Source: Glycine soja
Taxonomy: Eukaryota; Streptophyta; Magnoliopsida; Fabales; Fabaceae
Direction of reading: 5' to 3'
Assembly: GCF_004193775.1 (NCBI RefSeq)
Contig: NC_041003.1
Span: 21,700,790-21,764,789 of the forward strand
Length of the DNA stretch: 64,000 bases
Shown here: piece after piece, positions 45,627 through 56,831 of the stretch
Position numbering within the stretch: the stretch's first letter is position 1
Layout: each line of letters starts with the position of its first letter
Position numbers and translations under genes: made by a program
The notes under the pieces: generated by a model
Database searches by the model: none
Told to the model about the DNA's origin: nothing
What the model saw: the letters and a program-made list of their open reading frames with translations, nothing else

Positions 45627-46493
45627 TGATGGAAGCTTGCTTGTGGAGCTTCTATGGAAGCTGGATCTTTGAGATTCAATGAGGTCCTTTAATGGTGATT
45701 TTCCACCATGGAGATGCAGCGGAAGACAAAGGAGAAGAGGGGAGAGGAGGCGCCATCCACTAGGGAATAAGCCATGGAAGAAGGAGCTTCACCACCAAGA
45801 TGAGCCTTGGATAAAAAGCTTGGAGAGGATGCTTCGATGGAGGAAAAGAAAGAGAGAAGGGGGGAGCACGAAATTGAAGGAATAAAAGAGGGAAAGAAGT
45901 GGAACTTTGAAGTGTATCTCATAAGACTTTCATTCATCAAAGTTACAACAAGTGTTACACATGCTTCTATTTATAGACTAGGTAGCTTCCTTGAGAAGCT
46001 TTCTTAAGAAAACTTCCTTGAGAAGCTTTCTTAAGAAAACTTCCTTGAGAAGCTTCTTTGAGAAAACTTCCTTGAGAAGCTAGAGTTTAGCTACACACAC
46101 CCATCTAAAAACTAAGCTCACCTCCTTGAGAAGCTTCCTTGAGAAGCTAGAGCTTAGCTACACACCCCTATAATAGCTAAGCTCACCCCCATGACAAAAA
46201 AACATGAAAATACAAAAAAAAATCCTACTACAAAGACTACTCAAAATGCCCTGAAATACAAGGCTAAAACCCTATACTACTAGAATGGCCAAAATACAAG
46301 GCCCAAAAGAAGAAAACAACCTATTCTACTATTTACAAAGAAGAGTGGACCCAACCTTGGCCCATGGGTTCAAAAATCTACCCTAAGGTTCATGAGAACC
46401 CTAAGGCCTTCTTTATCAACTCTAGCCCAATCCGCTTAGAGCCTCTTGCTCATGGCTCTGGTAACTGGTCCTTTCCTAGGGAGGATTGCATCA
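45627..46493 (-). repeat. 3' LTR of element C (867 bp)
   Basis: Its minus-strand start is TGATGCAATCC at 46493, and its end is CTTCCATCA at 45627. The TATA box CTATAAATAG is at 45967-45976. Just upstream of it, 45985-46140 is a tandem block of CTTGAGAAGCTTTCTTAAGAA-like units containing two perfect GAAGCTTC words (46049-46056 and 46130-46137). The integrase frame ends inside the LTR at 46436. Confidence 0.95.
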
Positions 46494-46843
46494 TCCCCTC
46501 CCCCTTGAAGACGATTTGACCTCAAATCTGTTGGTTCCTCCTCCTCTATATCAGCTCCACCTGCAAAAGGAATTAAATCAGAAATATTAAAAGTGGTGCT
46601 GACTCCATACTCTCTTGGGAAGTCCAACCTATAGGCATTATTATTGATCCTCTCCAAGACCTGAAAAGGTCCATCCCCTCTTGGGCTAAGCTTGGATTTC
46701 CTTTTAGTAGGGAATCTTTCCTTCCTAAGATGGAGCCAAACCCAGTCCCCCTCATTAAGAACTAGCTCCTTTCTTCCTCTATTGCCCTTAGTTGAATACA
46801 CCTTTGTTTGGTTCTCTATTTGTGTCTTAATCCTCTCATTCAA
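46436..46843 (-). pseudogene. C-terminal integrase domain of element C, overlapping the 3' LTR
   Basis: The 135-codon frame follows the main integrase frame with a small frame change near 46843. It holds RKELVLNEGDWVWLHLRKER and DGPFQVLERINNNAYRLDFP, the GPY/F module that binds DNA. A tail follows ([20 protein letters not shown], ending TRAMSKRL) whose last 19 or so codons lie in the LTR. No chromodomain aromatic cage is visible. In CRM elements a short tail encoded across the LTR border replaces the chromodomain and is thought to guide insertion to centromeric chromatin. I infer the same here. Confidence 0.8.
46494..46508 (-). promoter_or_regulatory. Polypurine tract of element C
   Basis: The minus strand reads TCAAGGGGGAGGGGA immediately before the LTR start TGATGC. 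Confidence 0.9.
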
Positions 46844-48405
46844 ATCTTTACAAACTCTGAACTAGATTCCCCTTCTTTATGTATAAAAGAAGTGTTAAGT
46901 GGGAGGGGAATGAGGTCTAAGGGTGTTAAGGGATTGAACCCATAGACAACCTCAAAAGGGGATTGCTTGGTGGTTCTATGAACCCCTCTATTGTAGGCAA
47001 ATTCTACATGAGGAAGATACTCATCCCAAGACTTATGGTTGCCTTTTAGAATAGCCCTTAAAAGAGTGGATAAAGACCTATTCACTACCTCTGTTTGCCC
47101 ATCAATTTGTGGATGACAAGTGGTAGAGAAAAGAAGCTTAGTTCCTAGCTTAGCCCATAATGTTTTCCAGAAGTGGCTAAGGAACTTAGCATCTCTATCT
47201 GACACAATGGTCCTAGGCAAACCATGGAGTCTCACAACTTCCCTAAAAAAGAGTTTTGAGATATAGGAAGCATCATCCACCTTGTGGCATGGTATAAAGT
47301 GTGCCATCTTGCTAAACCTATCCACCACTACAAGGATAGAGTCTACACCTCTTTGGGTTCTAGGGAGCCCAAGGACAAAGTCCATACTAATGTCTACCCA
47401 AGGTGCAGATGGAATGGGTAAGGGTATGTACAGCCCATGAGGCATCACCCTAGACTTGGCTTGTAAACAAGCCACACACCTAGTGCAATGCTTATGGACA
47501 TCTTTCTTCATATGAGGCCAATAGAACTTTTCTTTGAGTAAGACAAGGGTCTTGTCTATCCCAAAGTGACCCATGAGCCCACCCTCATGGCTCTCCTTCA
47601 CAAGTAATTTCCTGATGGTTCCTTGGGGTATGCAAAGCTTTCCCTCTTTGAACAAATACCCCTCAGCCAAATAGTATCCATCTTGGGCCTTTTTCCCACA
47701 ACTCTTGTAAATGGGAGAGAAATGTTCATCTAAAGCATACAAGTCCCTAATGTTATCAAATCCTAAAATTTGAGCTCCTAGGGAGCAAAACAATGTGTGT
47801 CTCCTAGAGAGGGCATCAGCTACCACATTTGTTTTTCCCTTTTTGTATTTGATAACATATGGAAATTGCTCTAGGTACTCTACCCATTTTGCATGCCTTT
47901 TGCTTAACTTGATTTGCCCTCTAATGAACTTAAGTGATTGATGATCACTATGAATGACAAATTCCTTGGAAACAAGGTAATGTTCCCAAGTTCGGAGTGC
48001 TCTTATTAAGGCATAAAGCTCTTTATCATAGGTGGGGTAGTTAAGGGTGGCACCATGAAGTTTTTCACTAAAATAAGCAATAGGGTGCCCACCTTGCAAC
48101 AAAACGGCTCCAACTCCCACTCCAGAGGCATCACATTCTAGCTCAAAAGTTTTAGAAAAGTCAGGAAGAGCTAGAACAGGTGCCTTAGTAAGCTTTTCTT
48201 TAAGCAAAGCAAAGGCTTGCTCTTGTTTTTCACCCCAGGTAAATGCCACATTCTTCTTCACTAGCTCATTGAGAGGTGATGCAATTGTAGAGAAATTAGG
48301 AATGAACCTTCTATAGAAGCTTGCCAACCCATGGAAGCTCCTAATATCTCCCACACTTTTTGGGGTGGGCCATTCTTGGATGGCCTTGATTTTCTCAGGG
48401 TCCAC
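46840..48405 (-). pseudogene. RNase H and integrase of element C
   Basis: An open frame of 521 codons. It starts [20 protein letters not shown] (end of RT), then the RNase H domain with [50 protein letters not shown] and VVADALSRR. The integrase has the HHCC region ([34 protein letters not shown]) and the DDE core: Asp in [12 protein letters not shown], Asp in [14 protein letters not shown] and Glu in [11 protein letters not shown]. All catalytic residues are present, which agrees with a young insertion. A stop separates it from RT and a frame change from its C-terminal domain, so this copy is inactive unless read through. Confidence 0.9.
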
Positions 48406-48927
48406 TTAGACCCCATTTCTACCAACTACAAACCCTAAGAAAACTATATTATCTACACAAAAAGTACACTTCTCTGTATTTGCATAGAGGGTGTTTTTCC
48501 TAAGGACTGAAAGAACTTGTCTGAGATGTCCTAAGTGATCATGTAGGCTCCTACTATACACTAAAATATCATCAAAATAAACAACTACAAATCTACCTAT
48601 GAAATCCCTTAAGACATGATGCATAAGCCTCATAAAGGTGCTTGGTGCATTAGTGAGCCCAAAAGGCATCACTAGCCATTCATACAAACCAAACTTGGTC
48701 TTGAAAGCGGTTTTCCACTCATCACCCTTTTTCATCCTGATTTGGTGATACCCACTTTTAAGATCAATTTTTGAAAAGATATTGGCACCATGCAACTCAT
48801 CAAGCAAATCATCAAGTCTAGGAATGGGGTGCCATACTTTACAGTGATGTTGTTGATGGCCCTGCAATCTGTACACATTCTCCACGTACCATCCTTTTTG
48901 GGCACCAACAACACTGGCACAACACAT
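48406..48927 (-). pseudogene. Reverse transcriptase palm of element C
   Basis: The frame contains [20 protein letters not shown] and [20 protein letters not shown], then [20 protein letters not shown] and the catalytic box [13 protein letters not shown] with both aspartates (about 48568-48585). It ends VVGRNGV at a stop (48406-48408), after which the protein continues in the same frame as the RNase H ORF. A frame change near 48790 links it to the N-terminal RT in the upstream ORF. Confidence 0.9.
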
Positions 48928-50120
48928 GGGCTTAGGCTCTCTTGGACCCAGCCCTTCTTCAACAATTCTTTTACCTGAGACTCTATCTCCTTAGTCTCCT
49001 GAGGATTAGTCCTATAGGCTGGCCTATTAGGAAGGCTTGCTCCTGGGACTAAATCTATTTGGTGTTCTATTCCCCTTAAAGGAGGTAGCCCAGGGGGTAT
49101 CTCTTTGGGAAATATATCACCAAATTCATGGAAGAGTTCTTGGACCTTTGGGGGTAAGGTCTCAAATGTAGGAATTGTGGCAGTGCTAAGGGATGTTTCC
49201 CTTGATAGGAGAAGGTAGAAAGATTGTTTAAGAAGGAGTGCTCTTTTAATATCACCTTTTGTTGCAAAATGATTTTCCTTCTTAACAATCTTCTTGGAGG
49301 AATCCTTTTCCTCTTTTTCCTTCCCCTTGGCCTTACTATCCTTCTTTTTCTTTTGTTTTTCTAGTTTTTCTTCCTCATCCCTCTTATCTTTCATAGTTAG
49401 TTGATCTCTGGCCACCTGTAAAGGTGTTTGAGGATGCAACACAAATTTAGTGCCAAAATGGGTGAGGGTAATCTCATTAGTTAGGCCATTGTAAATGATC
49501 TTCCTATCAAATTTCCACGGCCTTCCTAAAAGAATATGTCCTGCCTCCATGGGAACTATATCACAATTAACTTCATCCTTATATGTCCCAATGGAGAAAG
49601 GTACCTTCACTTGTTGCTTAACTATCATTTCCCCTTGCTCATTGAGCCATTGAAGTTTATAAGGTTTTGGGTGGGGAATGATAGTGAGGTTCAACTTGGA
49701 AACTAATATTGTGCTACAAAAATTGCAACAAGATCCACTATCCACAATGAGAGAACAAGTTTTATCTAAAATTTTGCATCTTGTATGAAATATGTTCTCT
49801 CTTTGGGATTGAGATAGATCACAAGATTGACCTCCAAGGAGCCTTCTAACCATTAAGAGGTCACTTTTTTCATGGGGGTAGACTTCCTCACTAGACTCTT
49901 CACCCCTTACTTCATCTTCACTTCCACTAGAGGAAGGGCAAGAAGTAGTTTCCTCTTGACTACTATAAATGTCTTGACCCCTCATAATCATGGTTTTCTT
50001 TGTGGGGCATTGAGAGACAATGTGACCTCTCCCAAGACATTTGAAGCATTTAATGTTGCTAGTCCTTTCTTGGGAACTAGTGTTAGGGGTGTATTTCTCT
50101 ATGGTCTTACCCTTTTCTTC
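48732..50120 (-). pseudogene. Zinc knuckle, protease and N-terminal RT of element C
   Basis: After a stop at 50121-50123 the gag frame goes on with a C-x2-C-x4-H-x4-C knuckle (CFKCLGRGHIVSQC, about 50012-50053) and TMIMRGQDIYSSQE with an acidic Ser-rich stretch. The protease active site is IVDSGSCCNF, the normal D-S-G, and HILLGRPWKFDRKIIYNGLT is its second half. A Lys-rich linker follows, then the start of RT ([40 protein letters not shown]). The frame shifts near 48790 before the palm. The normal active site contrasts with the broken ones in the Athila and Ogre copies. Confidence 0.9.
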
Positions 50121-50930
50121 CTAGGGTTTTGAAGGTGTAGCCCCCAAAATTCCTTGGGCTTGGTCCTTCCTTGGATAAGAGTGAAAGCCATAAGATTTTG
50201 AAGAAGGCTTTCTTTTTAGTTGTTGTTCCACTCTTATACAAAGTTGGACTAGTTCATCTAGGTCCCTATATGGAAGGAGTTCAACCTTGTCCCTTACTTC
50301 CATATTAAGCCCACTAAGGAACCTCGCTATGCTTGTCCTTTCCTCCTCCCTAAGTCCAGCTCTTAAAAAGAGTAGTTCCATTTGTTGTCTGTATTCTTCA
50401 ACACTCATACTCCCTTGTTTAAGCCTTTGGAGCTTGTCCATAAGCTCCCTTTCATAGTAGGGAGGAATGTGCCTCTTCCTAAGGGCACTCTTAAGATCAT
50501 TCCAATACTCTACTGGAGGATCCCCATGAATCCTTCGTTCCCTAACAAGGGAAGTCCACCAATAGAGGGCATACCCTTGAAAGCTAAGGGTAGCCAATGG
50601 AACTTTTCTCTCTTCGCTAATATGATGGCAAGCAAAGAGCTGTTCAACCTTCATTTCCCAATCTAAGTAGGCCTCAACATTATCTTTTCCATGGAAATAT
50701 GGAAGACTAATGTTAACCTCTTGAGGCCTTCTATCCCTTTCCCTTCTTTGGGAGTGATGTTTAGTATGTGAACTATGGCGCCCTCTATAATAGTCGCTAA
50801 GTTCTTCACTTAAACTCTTGCAAGAGTCATGACTACTATAGGAGGCATGTTTTTCTCTTTTCATTTCTTTTATTTTTCTTCTTTTTTCCTCTCTTATTTT
50901 CTCTCTTTCATCTTGACTTATTTCTTCCAC
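50121..50930 (-). CDS. Gag of element C
   Basis: A 269-codon frame starts MEEISQDEREKIREEKRRKI, a strongly charged Lys/Arg/Glu coiled coil. It is followed by NVEAYLDWEMKVEQLFACHH, YALYWWTSLVRERRIHGDPP, RKRHIPPYYERELMDKLQRL and MSVEEYRQQMELLFLRAGLR, the gypsy-type capsid helices. It ends LGATPSKP at a TAG, after which the same frame continues into the zinc knuckle. The TAG may be a decay mutation, or a natural gag/pol boundary read through at low frequency. The capsid part looks intact. A smaller related remnant is in element D. Confidence 0.85.
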   Translation of the reverse strand: MEEISQDEREKIREEKRRKIKEMKREKHASYSSHDSCKSLSEELSDYYRGRHSSHTKHHSQRRERDRRPQEVNISLPYFHGKDNVEAYLDWEMKVEQLFACHHISEERKVPLATLSFQGYALYWWTSLVRERRIHGDPPVEYWNDLKSALRKRHIPPYYERELMDKLQRLKQGSMSVEEYRQQMELLFLRAGLREEERTSIARFLSGLNMEVRDKVELLPYRDLDELVQLCIRVEQQLKRKPSSKSYGFHSYPRKDQAQGILGATPSKP

Positions 50931-52695
50931 TCTTTTTTTTTCCTTTTTCTTTTCTCTCTTGTTTTTCTTTCCACAACTTGAGAGAACTCAACTCATCTAA
51001 GATTCTAGATAGAGGGTCCTTATGACTAGTACCCTCATCATTAACACTAGTTGAATGATGACTCATGTTGGTTTCTAAGTTGTGGTTCTTTCTTGTTGGA
51101 GGTTTGAAAACAAAAGGTAAAAGAAACTATGGTTGAAACTAGCCAAAATAAACACTAACAGAGGTGTGAAAGATAAGGTAAAAAAAACTAATTGGTAAAA
51201 TGCAAGCTATCTAGGCGGTTTGACAATGGAAGGTAAAAGAAATAAGCTATGAAAGTAAGCAAGAAATGTAAACTAGGTGAATCCTAAGAGTGTTTGGATG
51301 ACCACATTCAAGGTTCCCAACAAAACACTCACTATCCTAAGTAAAAATTGCCTAAAATTATTACACACAAATGGAAGTTTGGTAACCTATTGGAGGCTCC
51401 CAACACACTTCCAATGAAAGGCCTTTTTGTTACAAAAACTTGAAAGCAATGAAGGTAAGTAAATTGCAAATTACAAAATTACAAAACGGTCCTCAATTTT
51501 GGTGGTTGTTCTCTCTTTGGTGATTCACTGAATTTGGAGTGCTTCTTAGTCCAATAGCTCTTAAGGTGGTTGGCCCCTTGCTTCTGGACTCAAATTCTTC
51601 AAGGGATGGCACCAATCCTCCTTCCAATTTCCTATATGGCAACCCACAAACAAGGAAACAAAGAGACAAGCAATAACCAAAGACCAAAAAAAATGAAATG
51701 AAAGCTAAACCAATGGAGTTTTAACAAGACAATTTGTCAAGGATTATTCAACAATTAAAGCAATGAAAAGGACATAGAAGCAAGTTAGGACTCAAAGAGA
51801 AACTTAGAATGGCTCTAGAGTAAAGTAAAAAAAACTGAAAAAAAGACTCAACAAAACTCTAGCTTTGGCACTTGTCTTCACACTAATTTTGAATTGAAAT
51901 TTCCAATTATAGAATAAATTTTGAGCCAAAACAACAAGCACCCTTCCCTTTCACCTTTTTTTTCTGGATACTGATTTTCCTGCCAACTTGTGCGATTTTT
52001 CGTATTTTTTCATTTTATCCAAATCACTTGTTTCTTTTTTTATAAATTTTTTCCAGATGTCTAGAAAATTCAGTAAACATTTCAGCTCATAATTCGAAGT
52101 AACAAATTCTCAGTAATTTTTACAAGTTTGTATGTCCAAGCTGCCAGCACCAGCGATTTGTTTCTTTAAGCATGGTATATTGATTGCCTTGGGCTTACTT
52201 TCAACCTTCCTATGTATGTTGAACTCACTAGGATTTTTTACCACAGTTTTAGGAGTTCAATATTCTCTTAGGATCAACATTTCAGCCAGCAATTCAATCA
52301 CCAAAACTCAAATTCACAATAGACACAATCATAAGGAAACCTAAAAGTTCAAGAAAAGGTTCACAATCAAAGACTCTCTAAGAATTTTGCATGAACATGT
52401 TAAGGACTAATTAACATAAAAGATTTGACTCAAATCAAATAATAGGCTAAAATAATTTCATACACTCATGAACAAATGAGTTAGACAAAGAAACAAGAAA
52501 ATAAAATTCAGCACAACATAAGAAATCTTATGTGACAAGTTTCATGACTAGACATGACTTCTATGACAAAACTATAATAGGTGAACAAGTCACTCTAGAT
52601 TTTTGAGGTTTTCTTCTACTTTAATATTTTTGTAAGAATTTTATGGTTTAGGTTTCAGCCACAAAAAATAACAAGACAAAAACTCAAAGGAACCT
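50931..52695 (-). other. Untranslated leader of element C, left part
   Basis: There is no gene. With 56582-56814 on the far side of the inserted solo LTR it makes a leader of about 2 kb, long for this kind of element. Only short frames with stops are present. Confidence 0.7.
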
Positions 52696-55076
52696 TGTGA
52701 CATCCTGGAAATTTCTACCCGGAATCTTTGGAAACGATGTATTTTGAATGATTATATATATATAAGTATTATTCAGTGTATATGCATATATGTTCTTGAT
52801 AGAAGTAGGAATAGTGGGGGGCAAGATATGCGGGTTAGGCTAATTAAGGAAGAGAAATCCATAACTGGGAGGTTATGGGTTAATTCTTAATTAATTAGTT
52901 TAAAAATCATCGTTTTGCGTGCGACTTAGAATTTAACGAAACCAACCTCTGAACCACGCTCAGGGTTTTATTTTGAGCGTTTTGATATATATATTGCTTA
53001 CTTTCGAAAACTGGTCCCGACGGACACAGAGAAACGCGAGGAAATGGAACCAGAGAAACGGCATGCAAACCGATGCAGGATTTTTAGCGTTTCAAAGGTC
53101 AGATTTTCTCACTTTTTGTGGCTGAGTATGAGTCACAATCAAAAGAGAAAGTGGGCCCTTTTTGCTCCACTCAAATGGAGACATGTGGCATAGTTTATAA
53201 TAAAATAATAAGAAATGAGGAAAAAGCCTTTTTAAAATTAAAAAGCAACTCTCTCTCTCCTCACTCAGCCCCACATTTTTCAGAAGCCTTTTTCCTCTCT
53301 CCCTCATGTTGCCATTCTTTCCTCCTCCATTCTCCATTGAAGCTCCAAACAAAGCTCCAACCTTTGGCCATCATTTATGCTCCAAATCACGAAAGGTGGG
53401 CACTTTCGGAGTCGTGAAGCGCGTCTCTACGTGTGGGACTTCGAAATTTCAGGTTTGGGTGGACTTCTTTCTCCTTTGATTTTCGTGGGTATGGGGTTTT
53501 GGGAGATATGATGGGTAGTCTTGCTAGGTTTCTACTTTATGATGATTATTTGTGAAGAAATTTGTGGAAAGCATGTTGAACTTGCCATGTTTGGATGAGT
53601 TAAACATACCCATTCAGTTTTAGGGTTTTTATGATGATGCTTGTGATGCTTATGTGCTGAAATTGCTTATGGAAAACTGGTAGAGATGAAGGGTAGAGTT
53701 AACCTAGGGTTAGAAAGTGAGAATGTGGTGTTATGAGTGGAAAAAGAGTGAGGCTTTGAGAGTTGGAAGGTTAAATCTGGACTCTGTGGTAAATGTAGGT
53801 TAAAATGAGTTAATCCTAGCTTGAAATGCCATTTAGAACATGTGAGAAGGGTTAGGCTGTGCTAGAGAGAAAAACAAATGACCAAAGTGAACAAAGAGCC
53901 ATTTCTAGGGCAAAATTGGGTGTTGAGGAGTCAAATTTTGATTCGGTGGAATTTTAGGTGTAATTCCAGTTTGAGCAAGTTTAGATTGATGTTATGGACT
54001 GGTGTGAGGTGAGAGTTTGCTTCAAATTTACCTCATTCTCAATTTCACTTCTCAAACCTAGAAAACCCATTGAATGGAGGGGTATCGGACACCTAAATTC
54101 TGTGTTGCTGTGTTTTGAAGCTTGACTTTGGTTTAGACATGATTGATACATGATTTGGGACTTGTAGGATTTGATTTGGGCAAGATTGGATGAGAGGAAG
54201 TGTGATTTTCGAAATCTGCACTTTATGCAGAATTTTGCTGTGAAATTGTGTAGCAGAATTTTGCATAAGTGCAGAAAAATGCTATGTTTTGCTGGTTGTG
54301 GAAAGAGTAGTGCAGAATGAGTTCTGGATGTTTGCTAGTAGATCCCAACGGTTAAAATGTAGGTTTATGTACTAGAGACTTCCAGTAAAATTTTTGAGTC
54401 GATCCAACGGTTAACGAATTGGAATGAAGGAAATGTCACTGGGGTCTTTAAGTGAGAAAAGTTGTGATTTTGGTTGGTGTTTTGGGCAGAGTTTTCTGTC
54501 TTTGCCCTGTTTTGCTTGGCTGTGATAGTTTGTGATGTTTGAATGTTGTTTTACTTGGATGTTGGAGAAGCTTGGGAGGATTGATGGGGACCCGGTGTTG
54601 AGAGAAACGAGGATATGGGCTACGTGGGAGTACGTGAGCTCAGTTGGAGGTGGGCAACAGGGGATGGTGGGCTTATGCGCGCTTTGTGGATGTGGAAAAC
54701 TTGTTGTGCACCATCGCCCGACCGCCACCTAGTACCACATGTGATGGGTACCCCATAATCCTACAAGCTTGAGATGAGGAAGTGTTGAAGGGTGAAACTT
54801 CCTACTTTTATTCGTTGACCACAGAGTGGTACCTGGAGATATGTCGCGGGGGTCAGGAGACCTTGGGGACGTCAGGTGGGGTGCTATTGCCCAAAACCAA
54901 GCTTGACCAATCCCGAACCAACCCGGGCATAGTCAGTCAGTGAGAACCTGTGATGTACCTAAGCAGGCGAGCTCCTGGCAGTCAACAGATAAAAAGAACA
55001 AAGACCATAAAGCAAGGAGGCTTGTGGTGGCTGGCCAGCTGTGAACTTTGATTGATATGTGAGATTTGGCCTCTGG

Positions 55077-55437
55077 TAATCGATTACCAAGGGTGGGTAA
55101 TCGATTACAAGGCTTAAAAAAATGAAGACAGGAGGCTAAGATGGTCTCTGGTAATCGATTACCAAGGTCAGGAAGCCATGAGGGCTTCTGGTAATCGATT
55201 ACCAAGGGAGTGTAATCGATTACCATGCTTAGAATTGGAGGCAGCAGGTTGTAGAGGCCTCTGGTAATTGATTACCAGTCTGTGTAATCGATTACACAGA
55301 GGGATGGGTCACTGGTAATCGATTACCAGGTATGTGTAATCGATTACACAGTGCCTATTTCAAGTTTTCATGTTCTGAAGCTGTGTGATTCAAGTTTGGC
55401 CTCTGGTAATCGATTACCAAGGCTGTGTAATCAATTA
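55077..55437. repeat. Paired TAATCGATTA palindromes in LTR L
   Basis: Core starts are 55077/55098, 55192/55213, 55265/55285, 55316/55337 and 55407/55428, with an unpaired one at 55152. Within a pair the spacing is 20-21 bp. The array ends about 126 bp before the ATG at 55563. Confidence 0.9.
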
Positions 55438-55562
55438 CTAGAGATGAAAAGCCTAAAGATACCCCTTTTTACTTGCATGTAGTGGTTATGAGACGCATTA
55501 TGTTGCGGCATAGTTAGATTCTTGTGAAAGAGTCTACCCCTTTCTTTCCTTTCTTGTAGATC

Positions 55563-55997
55563 GTGATGGCGACACAGCTAATCCATGATCGAGTAGAGAT
55601 GGAGTGCCTAGAGGGAGCTTGGGAGACCCTCGAAGGCAACACGAGGTGCCGATTTCGGGGCACTATTCAATTTACGGCAACTTCTTTGGTGCATCCAGAT
55701 GAACCCATGCGCACGCTTCAACGCACTGTGGAGTGGATACTACCCACGCCTACACCATACTGTCTAGTGGAGCCAGTCCAAGTGATCGAGGTGACGTCGT
55801 CCGAGGAAGACCCTGAGGAGGATCCCGAGGAGCTACCTCCTGAGCCTGCTGTGGATGCTCTTGACTTTCTAGAGGGTGATGAGGACCCACTTCCTGAGGT
55901 GGATTCTCCCGAGGAAGTCATGTCGGCATCTGAGGCAGACTCTACGGAGGATAGTGGCCCGAGAGAGATGGCGACCAGTGGAGGCTCTTCATCATAG
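55563..55997 (+). CDS. Conserved acidic 144-residue ORF in a 4 kb LTR, second copy
   Basis: The function is unknown. It has the same length and the same plan as the ORF at 20694-21128: QLIHDRVEMECLEGAWETLE at the start, VHPDEPMRTLQRTVEWILPT in the middle, and a tail of Glu/Asp/Pro/Ser with no Lys. The start is at the first ATG of GTGATGGCGACACAG, directly after a pyrimidine tract ending in TTGTAG (about 55541-55559), which looks like a 3' splice site. The differences from the other copy are mostly substitutions, with no frame change. The acidic tail could be a transcription activation or chromatin-contact region, but that is a guess from composition. Confidence 0.55.
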   Translation: MMATQLIHDRVEMECLEGAWETLEGNTRCRFRGTIQFTATSLVHPDEPMRTLQRTVEWILPTPTPYCLVEPVQVIEVTSSEEDPEEDPEELPPEPAVDALDFLEGDEDPLPEVDSPEEVMSASEADSTEDSGPREMATSGGSSS

Positions 55998-56814
55998 TGG
56001 ACAGTTCCATGGACTAGTTTTATATGCTTTTGAGGGTGGGTGTATCTAGGACTGATTGTTAGGTTTACTCTTTTGTTTTTATATGGGTAGACCTGTTGTA
56101 TAGGAATTTGATGATTGTATACATGTGGCTGAAGCCACCACTGTGGACACCTTTGCTCTAGATGACACTATGTATTTTGTAAAACTCCCATATTTTGGAC
56201 AACTTTAAATGATGAATGCATTTATGATCAATCTTGTTATTTGAAAAGAAAGCATTAGCAACTTTATTTGTAAAAGAGTTTATCGACTATATTTTATCCT
56301 TTTATTTTCACATGACGACCTAAAGTAATGGCTGGTATATTCTTCCTTTGAAACAACAAAATAATTTAGTGAATTATGAGCGGTAAGAAAGAAATGACTC
56401 CGAATAGAGTTGTGAACTGGCCATTCAGGACTTTATAGTGAGGATTTTCCTTCTACACCTAGTTATTGTGAAAAAGAGAAAGATATGAAAAGGGAAAAGA
56501 AGAAAAAAAAAATTACCATGGTTTTTTTTATTTAAATCATTACTATCAAAACAGTCATTAATTTAGGGACGCCATAAACCTAAACTCAACACAATTCATG
56601 GTTCAAGAGCAAGAACAAGAAATTTGAACCATAGAAAATCAAATCTAACTTCTATAGCAAGTTTAATCGGTGCAAACTCTAAAGAATCATGTTAACAACA
56701 TTTAGAACAAGACATGTGAGGAGATACATGGAGAAAAATGAAGAAAAAAACAATGGAAGAGAAGGTAAAGCAAAAAATTAATGGAGGTTTAAGGAGCACC
56801 TACTTGAAGCTCTT

Positions 56815-56829
56815 GTGCTCTGATTACCA
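56815..56829 (-). promoter_or_regulatory. Primer-binding site of element C
   Basis: On the minus strand it reads TGGTAATCAGAGCAC, two bases after the LTR end. It resembles the tRNA-Met initiator site TGGTATCAGAGC with one extra A. Confidence 0.75.
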
Positions 56830-56831
56830 CT

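Larger units (their letters stand above)
52696..56576 (+). mobile_element. Solo LTR L, 3881 bp, nested in the leader of element C
   Basis: The exact duplication AACCT flanks it (52691-52695 and 56577-56581). It starts TGTGACATCC and ends GGGACGCCATA (CA decayed to TA). It is the same family as LTR H in opposite orientation. The insertion is younger than element C, whose LTRs differ by only about 2%. It carries the 144-codon ORF and the paired palindromes. There is no pol or primer site. Confidence 0.9.
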
